DNA of 7,649 nucleotides from Planctomycetaceae bacterium (GTDB lineage Bacteria; Planctomycetota; Phycisphaerae; Phycisphaerales; SM1A02): positions 1-7,649 of the forward strand of contig JAIYCA010000172.1 in assembly GCA_027488265.1 (NCBI GenBank). Direction: 5' to 3'. Shown in pieces: positions 1 to 6,200 of this stretch (position 1 is its first letter; every line of letters starts with the position of its first letter). A program made the translations under genes and the position numbers. The notes under the pieces were generated by a model, which saw only the letters and a program-made list of their open reading frames with translations, was not told where the DNA came from and did no database searches.

Positions 1-523
1 CAGATGGCGCCTCGACAAAGACGGAGGCTTGCATCTGTTGCGGTTTCGAGCCAGCACCAGTTGTGAACCAGTAGCTCCATCCATTCTCGCCCTGTTCATT
101 TGTCATCTGGGTGCTGCTATCGGCGAAGACCATCCAACCCGGAGGCACGACTCCGTCGCCCGCGAGCGCTCCCGACGCCACCGCCAACGCACCAATCGCC
201 GCCAGGTTTGCCATCCGCATGTCATCCACCTCTCGTATCCGTGCGGCCGGGACATCCGCCGCAGCGACGAGAGATGCGTGATGCGCGTGGACATGTACGC
301 GCGTGAAGAAAAACATCGAAAGAAGAAGCACACACAGCCCGAGAACCGCGCGACGTCTCGCTCCACTCAATCGTTGTGGAGAGGCGCGATGCGGCTCGAG
401 CGCCGATTCGATCTTCCATCCGGCTTTCGATCGCGTCCCAATCCCAGTTGCCGTTCGAATACCCCGCGCTTCCCGCGCGAGTCGGACGGCATTCTCGTAG
501 TTTGGGAGTTCCTCGACGCTCAT
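1..523 (-). CDS. Membrane-anchored or secreted hypothetical protein, N-terminal part (cut by window edge); start unresolved (523 or 220)
   Basis: The frame is open from ATG 523 to the window edge (174 codons, no stop), so the C-terminus lies outside. Read from 523, residues 1-55 are hydrophilic, an Arg-rich stretch (RRR at 56-58) leads into a hydrophobic segment at about 59-74 (LGLCVLLLSMFFF), and a His-rich HVHAHH motif follows. An in-frame ATG at 220 (residue 102) has a good GAGG site 8 nt upstream and starts an ideal signal peptide, MRMANLAAIGALAVASGALA, with likely cleavage before GDG. The mature part (GWMVFADSS..., then NGWSYWF) matches no family I can name. The signal peptide and RBS favour 220 as start of a secreted protein. 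The membrane helix and better codon composition of this frame favour 523, which is 7 nt after the sigma-factor stop and would fit a coupled membrane partner. Function unknown. Confidence 0.5.
   Translation of the reverse strand, partial: MSVEELPNYENAVRLAREARGIRTATGIGTRSKAGWKIESALEPHRASPQRLSGARRRAVLGLCVLLLSMFFFTRVHVHAHHASLVAAADVPAARIREVDDMRMANLAAIGALAVASGALAGDGVVPPGWMVFADSSTQMTNEQGENGWSYWFTTGAGSKPQQMQASVFVEAPS
226..234 (-). promoter_or_regulatory. Ribosome binding site in front of the internal ATG at 220
   Basis: On the minus strand GAGAGGTGG lies just upstream of ATG 220, with 8 nt between GAGG and the start codon. It is much better than anything before ATG 523. It is the main argument that translation of the secreted protein starts, or also starts, at 220. 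Confidence 0.5.
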
Positions 524-530
524 CGCGCAT

Positions 531-1253
531 TCACCGCTGTACAAGCCGCTGGATCAGTTCGAGCTCGGCATCGATGTCGGCCTCCGCGACACCGTCGCGC
601 GAAAGCAACTCGGCGAGCATCGCCGCGAGACGCTTCGAGACCGCGCGCACGATGTTCGCGCCGTTCGCCACCGACACACCCGCCATCGGACAGGCGTCGG
701 CGTACGGAAGCCCGTGCAACACGTGCAAGCGGAAACACTCCCACCAATTCTCGCGATGCTCCGCGATGAGTCCGACGCGCACGCGGTCATGCGCTTCGGT
801 GACGAGTCCGATCGCCCACGCACGCTCGAGTGCGGCGAGAGCATCAGGCTCCGCACTATTCGTGGCGCGCGCATTGGCCAAATCGTGCGCGCGCGCGCCG
901 TCACCGCCAACGCCCGCGTCGCCGCGCGCACGTCGCCGCGACTCTGCAATCGCGCGATTGCGAACATGCAATAAGAGTCCGTTTAAGAGCCAGCGCCGCA
1001 GCGGCAAGCCACTCGCGAGCCAACGTTCGAGATACGTCGGGTCATCGAGTCGAGACGCAAAGAAGTCGTTGACGAGATCGGCCGAGTCGCCGAAGTTTCG
1101 CAAGCTTGAGCCTTTCACATAGGCCCGCAGCGGCTCGAAGTAGCGCTCCATGATGTGACGGGCGACTTCGTCGTTGGCAACACCCACACGGTCCGACAGC
1201 CAAGTCGCGTGCGTGGTGGGAAAGTGATCGCGCGTCGGCATGCCTTCAGTCAT
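531..1253 (-). CDS. ECF-family RNA polymerase sigma factor (DLVxDFFA type)
   Basis: A 240-residue sigma-70-family protein that would direct RNA polymerase to a specific promoter set. Residues 28-110 look like region 2: VARHIMERYFEPL, then the helix with DLVNDFFASRLD (59-70) and YLERW, then an Arg-rich segment (RNR, SRRRAR). Residues 140-212 look like region 4, with a helix-turn-helix in HGLPYADACPMAGVSVANGA and a following helix IVRAVSKRL. The DLVxDFFA signature and the acidic tail ending in LIQRLVQR resemble the planctomycete ECF group rather than RpoE. I chose ATG 1253; GTG 1283 and ATG 1241 are also possible, and none has a clear Shine-Dalgarno. The gene lies 51 bp after the Fic stop and 7 nt before ATG 523, so it may share a transcript with both. 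The target promoters cannot be read from the sequence. Confidence 0.85.
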   Translation of the reverse strand: MTEGMPTRDHFPTTHATWLSDRVGVANDEVARHIMERYFEPLRAYVKGSSLRNFGDSADLVNDFFASRLDDPTYLERWLASGLPLRRWLLNGLLLHVRNRAIAESRRRARGDAGVGGDGARAHDLANARATNSAEPDALAALERAWAIGLVTEAHDRVRVGLIAEHRENWWECFRLHVLHGLPYADACPMAGVSVANGANIVRAVSKRLAAMLAELLSRDGVAEADIDAELELIQRLVQR

Positions 1254-1304
1254 GGTCGTGAGATATGCGCGAAGTACGTTCACATGTCGACCGCGTGCGA
1301 GGCT

Positions 1305-2417
1305 TCAAGAGGCAATCTCGTAGCTCGTGCTGCGACCGCCGCTCTCCGAGCGACGCAAAACGCCCTTTTCGATCAAATCGTTGAGATCGCGAAGCGCCGT
1401 ATCGGAAGAGCACTTCGACAACTTCGCCCACTTTGCTGCGGTGAGATTTCCTTCGAAACCGATCAAAACACGACGGAGCACGCGGACTTGGCGAGCGTTG
1501 AACGCGACACCCGCGTGTCGTGTCCAGAACGCTGAGCGCTGCGACACATCACCTGTAGCCGTGAGACCGCGTTGCAATGCGCGCTCAACGCAGGCGATGT
1601 ACCACGCAAGCCACTCAGTGACATCGAGCGTGCCACGTTGTGTCCGCTCAAGCATGTCGTAATAGTTTTGTCGATCTGCTGCGATTGCGCTCGACACGCT
1701 GTAAAAGCGACCGGCCTCGCCATCTGCTCGCGCAATCACGAGATCGCCGATCGCGCGCGCGATGCGACCATTTCCATCGGAAAATGGATGAATGGTCACA
1801 AACCAGAGGTGGGCCATGCCAGAGCGGACAATCGGGTCAGCTTCGATGTCACGATTCAGCCAGGCGAAGAATGTCGCCATCTCGCGCTTCACGCGCTCGG
1901 ACGGTGGTGCTTCGAAGTGCACTTTCTGCCGACCATGTGGACCTGAAACAACGCGCATCGGCCCTGTTTGACGCGTACGCCACTTGCCGACTTCGATGCG
2001 AGCAAGCCCACTGAAACCCGTCGGGAAGAGCGCCGCGTGCCACGCACAGAGCCGCTCTTCGTCGAGCGGGGCGCGACATTTCCAAAGAGCGTCGAGCAAG
2101 ATCTCGACAAGGCCTTCGACCGACCGAGTCGCCACACGGGGTTTCGCGACCTCGACCCCAAGTCGCCTCGCAAAGCTCGAGCGCACGGCATCCTCGGCGA
2201 GTTGCTCACCTTCAATTTCACTGGTGCGAAGCGCGTCTTCTGTGAGGCACGCAAGCGTGGCCTCGTCGCGCTGCGCGAGGCCGAGTGCATCGAGCCGCGC
2301 GAGGAGTCGGCCGCGTGCTTCATGCACGCGCGCGAGCGCGGGTGCGAGGCGTGCGACGTCTGCGCGGAGTTCAGGCCAACCAGCGAGTTGCCAAATGTAG
2401 ACCGTTTCACCGCGCAT
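1305..2417 (-). CDS. Fic-domain protein (putative AMP-transferase) with N-terminal DUF4172-like domain and C-terminal winged helix
   Basis: A 370-residue Fic protein. Residues 7-90 (YIWQLAGWPEL onward) match the N-terminal domain typical of this subfamily (DUF4172). The Fic core contains the full active-site motif HPFSDGNGRIAR at 210-221: catalytic H210, with N216, R218 and R221. The inhibitory motif [S/T]xxxE[G/N] is present as TSEIEG at 65-70, where E69 would block the ATP gamma-phosphate site, so this is a class II, self-inhibited Fic protein. Residues 322-370 (LTAAKWAKLSKCSSDTALRDL, then GGRSTSYEI) look like a winged helix that may bind DNA. Family knowledge: most such proteins transfer AMP from ATP to a hydroxyl of a target protein; the target here is unknown. 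No separate antitoxin gene is adjacent, as expected for class II. The start at 2417 is set by homology to the N-terminal domain; upstream sequence in this frame overlaps the opposite gene. Confidence 0.92.
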   Translation of the reverse strand: MRGETVYIWQLAGWPELRADVARLAPALARVHEARGRLLARLDALGLAQRDEATLACLTEDALRTSEIEGEQLAEDAVRSSFARRLGVEVAKPRVATRSVEGLVEILLDALWKCRAPLDEERLCAWHAALFPTGFSGLARIEVGKWRTRQTGPMRVVSGPHGRQKVHFEAPPSERVKREMATFFAWLNRDIEADPIVRSGMAHLWFVTIHPFSDGNGRIARAIGDLVIARADGEAGRFYSVSSAIAADRQNYYDMLERTQRGTLDVTEWLAWYIACVERALQRGLTATGDVSQRSAFWTRHAGVAFNARQVRVLRRVLIGFEGNLTAAKWAKLSKCSSDTALRDLNDLIEKGVLRRSESGGRSTSYEIAS

Positions 2418-2424
2418 TCTGCGG

Positions 2425-2453
2425 AGAATACGTTCTTCAAAGCCAACTCGCAA
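2425..2453 (-). promoter_or_regulatory. Possible sigma-70-like promoter of the Fic gene, perhaps leaderless
   Basis: On the minus strand TTGCGA (2453-2448) and TATTCT (2430-2425) are separated by exactly 17 bp. Each matches the housekeeping consensus at 4 of 6 positions. The -10 element ends 7 nt before ATG 2417, so transcription would begin at or next to the start codon. That agrees with the absence of a Shine-Dalgarno before this gene. Matches of this quality arise by chance, so the call is weak. Confidence 0.25.
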
Positions 2454-2503
2454 ATGAAACACCGCAACATTCGCGGAGATTGTTTCGTCGATCGCCGCAA
2501 ACT

Positions 2504-2515
2504 TTCGACGTCGAA
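2504..2515. promoter_or_regulatory. Perfect 12-bp palindrome, candidate operator between divergent genes
   Basis: TTCGACGTCGAA reads the same on both strands and lies in the 174-bp region between the Fic gene and the plus-strand sigma factor, 76 bp before ATG 2592. A second overlapping inverted repeat, GACGT-CGA-ACGTC (2507-2519), shares its right side. This could be the site of a dimeric regulator, possibly the winged helix of the Fic protein. No copy elsewhere in the window supports it. Confidence 0.25.
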
Positions 2516-2578
2516 CGTCAGCAAATTTTGAGACAACCCCCGCATGGATTCCATCGGCGCGCCACCCGGACCTCTTCC

Positions 2579-2584
2579 GGGAGG
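2579..2584 (+). promoter_or_regulatory. Ribosome binding site fixing the sigma-factor start at 2592
   Basis: GGGAGG stands 7 nt before ATG 2592, a near-ideal Shine-Dalgarno. It decides against the upstream in-frame ATG at 2544. The preceding CCTC (2571-2574) could pair with GAGG (2581-2584), and CCGGA/TCCGG (2566-2570 and 2576-2580) offers a competing hairpin. Some masking of the site in the mRNA is thus conceivable, but the stems are short. Confidence 0.6.
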
Positions 2585-2591
2585 ACAGAAC

Positions 2592-3221
2592 ATGCATGAC
2601 GACTGCTCCGATCTCGCGGCGCTTGACGCGGGAGACCGTGAGGCAGGCAAGCGGCTCTACGACCGACACGCCGCGTTGATCTTCGCGCTTTGCCGCACGG
2701 AGATCGGCGTGCGTGCGCAGGCCGACGCAGAGGACGCGGTGCAGGAAACATTCCTGCGCGCGTTCCGAATGCGAGACCGCTTGACTGACTGCACCGGCTT
2801 CCGTTCGTGGCTCTATGCGATCGCGCGGCTCGTCTGCAAAGAACGTCGATCGTCGCGCGTGCGGGAACGTCGCGACATCGGCTATGCGCTCGATGCCTCA
2901 CGCGATACGTCGCAAGGTGTTGCGCGCGAAGGAGCGCACCGCATGCCACCGCACGTCACAAACTCGATGTTGGATCGGCAATCAGGCGCGGCGCCAACAA
3001 CGCCGCTGGAAAAACAAGAAGCGCTTCGGCGACTTGGTCGAGCGATCGACACGTTGCCTGAAGACATTCGCTTGGCACTGCACTTGTTCTACATCGAACC
3101 AGATCCTGTCGACGCAGCGAAGCGCGCGCTCGGAATTTCTCGAGCGCAGTTCTATCGACTCGTGACACAGGCTCGTCAACTTCTTGCCGCGCAACTTTCG
3201 CGCGAGGACCTCACGCCATGA
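2592..3221 (+). CDS. ECF-family RNA polymerase sigma factor, coupled to the VIT/VWA gene
   Basis: A 209-residue sigma factor with the two-domain ECF layout. Residues 13-84 are region 2: DRHAALIFALCR, the typical DAEDAVQETFLRAF (45-58) that contacts core polymerase, and GFRSWLYAIARLVCKERRRS-like segment for -10 recognition. Residues 140-200 are region 4: LRRLGRAIDTLPEDIRLAL, then a helix-turn-helix AAKRALGISRAQFYRLVTQAR for the -35 element. The linker between them (about 86-139) is long and polar. Region 4 has FYIEPDPVDAAKRAL where most ECF proteins have a Y(S/T)xxEIA-type sequence, so it is somewhat divergent. The start at 2592 is chosen for its strong GGGAGG site. The stop overlaps the next start (ATGA, 3218-3221), the classic arrangement of a sigma factor with its anti-sigma partner, here a large VIT/VWA protein. 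ECF genes often control their own operon, but I find no convincing ECF promoter upstream. Confidence 0.88.
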   Translation: MHDDCSDLAALDAGDREAGKRLYDRHAALIFALCRTEIGVRAQADAEDAVQETFLRAFRMRDRLTDCTGFRSWLYAIARLVCKERRSSRVRERRDIGYALDASRDTSQGVAREGAHRMPPHVTNSMLDRQSGAAPTTPLEKQEALRRLGRAIDTLPEDIRLALHLFYIEPDPVDAAKRALGISRAQFYRLVTQARQLLAAQLSREDLTP

Positions 3222-6200
3222 CATCGGCGAACAACAACAACCAAAATCACAACGACGCTGCAGACACTCCTGTGCGCGGCGATCAACTCGATCAACTGCT
3301 TCGCGCATGGCACGATGAAAACGCACAATCAGCGCGTGCGATGCGTGACCGCGTGCTCGCGCGTGTGGATGAAGATGCCGCGGAGTCACGTTACGCACAA
3401 CCGAATTCAAAGAAGCAATCGACGTCTACGGGCGTTCTTGCGCGCATCGGATTTGCGCGCGTCGCTTCACTCGCAGCGATGCTTGCGCTGCTCGTGACGA
3501 TGGCAACGCTCTTCGTCAAAAACACCGAGAAGTCAGCGTTCGCTACGGGCGGAATTGCGCAAGTTCCTGAAGGCGGCGCGCTCGATGCGCTCGACGACGA
3601 CGGCGTTGCGATTGGTCCATGTCCGCTGCAACACACCGATGTTGCGGTTGAAATCTCAGGTCCGTTTGCGCGCACGGTCGTCGAACAGACGTTCGCCAAT
3701 CCATATCCGCGCACGATTGAAGCGGTCTACACGTTTCCACTCTCGGAGCGCGCGGCCGTCGATCGCATGACGATGATCGTGCGTGGCCCAGCAGGCGAAC
3801 GCATCATCGAGGGCGAAGTGAAAGAACGCTCGCTTGCGCGCGCGATCTATGAAGAGGCACGCGAGTCGGGCTACGTTGCGAGTTTGCTCGAACAAGAGCG
3901 GCCGAACATCTTCACACAGTCGGTTGCAAACATTGAGCCTGGCGCGACGGTTGTGATTCGTATCGCAACGATCGAAACTGTGCGCCGTAAAGATGGCGTT
4001 TCGAGTTACGTCTTCCCGATGGTGGTTGGGCCGCGCTACGTGCCTGGCGCGCCAACATCGATGCCGACGCTTCCTGAAGGTTGGAGCGTGCGACAAGGCA
4101 TCGTGTTGCGTGGACCCGCGCGCGTGGAGCCCGCGAAAGACGCAGCGATCGCGATGGCGCGACTCACGCAGCTTCTTGAAAGCGCAATTCCTGTGCGTCC
4201 CACCGATGCGGCCACGGTTGATCGCATGCTCGCTGTTGGCGATGCGATTTCGTTCACCGCGAACTATGCGAACGGCAGCGCGGAGCGCGGCATCTGGTCG
4301 CCTGCGACTGGTCTTGGTGAACTCAACGGTCGCTTCTTCTACGCGCCTCCCTCGAAGGATGGCGGAACGGGCTTCGCAACCGACACGAACCAAGTTCCCG
4401 ATGCGAGTCGCATCACACCGATGCCGGTGCCTCCCTCAGAGCGCGCGGGTCATGACATTTCGGTGCGCGTGACGATCGACACAGGTGGCGCACCGCTTGC
4501 GAACAGCGAAAGCAAACTGCACGCGATTTCGACGAAAGACGACGCGCCATCGAAGCGCACGATTTCGCTCATCGATGCGAAGACCATTCCGAATCGCGAC
4601 TTCATTCTTGAGTGGTCGACGAAGGAAACATCGATCGAACCGAGCGTGTTTACGCACGTTGCTGCGGCGGGCGATACGTCTGCGCGTGGCGGCTACTTCT
4701 CACTGATGATCGAGCCACCGGCGCGCGTCGCGCCAACCGAAATTCGTCCGCGCGAACTCGTCTTTGTGCTGGATGTGTCGGGCTCGATGAATGGTTTCCC
4801 GATCGAGAAATCAAAGGCGCTCGCACGCAAGGCGATCGCTGGCATGCGCGCAAACGACACGTTTAACGTGATGACGTTTGCTGGTGTGACGAGCGTGCTT
4901 TGGCCGGAACCAAAGCCTGCGACCGAAGAGAACAAGCGCGCGGCGGATGTGTTTGTTGATGGCGCGTATGGCGCGGGCGGAACCGAGATGATGACCGCGA
5001 TCAACACGGCGCTCGTCCAAGAAGGTCGCAGCGGCATGAAGCCCGCGAAGTTGCTTGATCTTCCTGCGGATGGTCGCGCGGTTCGCGTGGTTGTGGATAC
5101 AGCCAAACTCTCGCGTGTTGCGAACGGTTGGTCGATGGACGCGGGTGAAGGCCGCACGATTCGCGCGGTTGTCGAGATTGCGATTCCAGCGAGCGCGAAG
5201 GGTGAAGCACTCATCGTCGATGGAACGTGGGAAACACGCGATGGCGATCGCGTCTTCGTTGCGAAGAGCGCGCGATTTGAAGATGCCGACGCGCGCACAC
5301 GATTCGTCTTCTTCTTGACCGATGGCTACATCGGAAATGACCAAGCGGTTGTGCAAGCGGTGCGCGACAACGCGCGTGCGTCGCGCGTCTTCAGTTTCGG
5401 TATCGGCAACAGCGTCAACCGCTTCTTGCTCGAAGAAATGGCGCGCGCAGGACGTGGCGTGTGCGAAATCGTCACACTCTCGGATGATGCGGATCCGGTG
5501 ATTGATCGCTTGGTGCGTCGCATCGATGCGCCGGTGTTGACCGACATTGAACTCGCGATCGATCCAGCGCTTGGTATCCACGATGTACTTCCAGGTGGCG
5601 ATCACTTGCCCGATCTCTTCGACGCGGAACCGATCGTGTTGATGGGCCGCTTCGATCGCGCGGCGTCGGGTGAAATCGTCGTGCGTGGTCGAACGGCGGC
5701 CGCCGCGTGGGAACGTCGCGTGCGCGTCGAATTGCCTGCTGAGGAAACGAAGCACGATGTGGTGAAGTCGCTGTGGGCGCGCGCGAAAGTGGATGACTTG
5801 CTCTTGCCGCGTCTTGGCGAAGTCGAGCAGGGAACACTCGACCCACGCACGAAGGCCGCGGTGATTCGCCTTGGTGAAGCGTTCTCGATTGCAACGCCGT
5901 ACACGAGTTTCGTCGCGGTGGAGAAGAGCCGCGTGACGGTTGGCGGGAAGCCGATGCTTGTCTCGGTGCCCGTGGAATTGCCGGACGGCACGAATTGGGC
6001 TGGTTTCTTCGGCGAAGGCGGATTGGACGCACTGCCGATGCAGGCTCGTGACGGTGGCGTTGGTGGCGTCGATGTGAGTGGCGCATCGTCGAGCGCGGTT
6101 GGCGATTTTCTACAGCGCTTCCCGGCGAAGGCTGTGGATCGCGGACTGATTGATCTGTCGACAGGCGTTGAGTTGTCGGAATCGGTCTCGCTCTACTTTC

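Noticed and set aside
222..530. Minus-strand frame of 102 codons starting directly after the sigma-factor stop (TGAATG) and ending 1 nt before ATG 220
   Set aside because: The spacing is tempting, but the product has about 20 Arg and 6 Cys in 102 residues with no hydrophobic core, and its codon-position composition is worse than the overlapping frame from ATG 523.
29..769. Plus-strand frame of 246 codons at the left edge
   Set aside because: Extremely Arg/Pro/Ser-rich, overlaps two better minus-strand frames, and has no domain.
376..1122. Long plus-strand frame (248 codons) opposite the minus-strand sigma factor
   Set aside because: It is the complement of a clear sigma-factor gene; its product is rich in Arg and Ser with no recognisable domain.
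2528..2556. TTGAGA as a -35 box for the plus-strand operon
   Set aside because: No acceptable -10 element lies 16-18 bp downstream.
2544..2591. Longer start (ATG 2544) for the plus-strand sigma factor
   Set aside because: No ribosome binding site there; GGGAGG sits ideally before ATG 2592, and the extra residues are Pro/Gly-rich and outside the sigma domain.
1889..2650. Minus-strand frame of 253 codons in another phase within the Fic gene
   Set aside because: A shadow of the Fic gene: Ser/Arg/Cys-rich and no motif.
2418..2669. Upstream extension of the Fic reading frame (84 codons)
   Set aside because: It would overlap the start of the divergent sigma factor, and Fic-family similarity begins at YIWQ right after ATG 2417.
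4811..5755. Long minus-strand frame opposite the VWA domain (314 codons), with similar ones at 3656-4393, 5472-6254 and 6365-7285
   Set aside because: All are complements of the VIT/VWA gene, whose codon bias leaves antisense frames open; products are His/Arg-rich with no domains.
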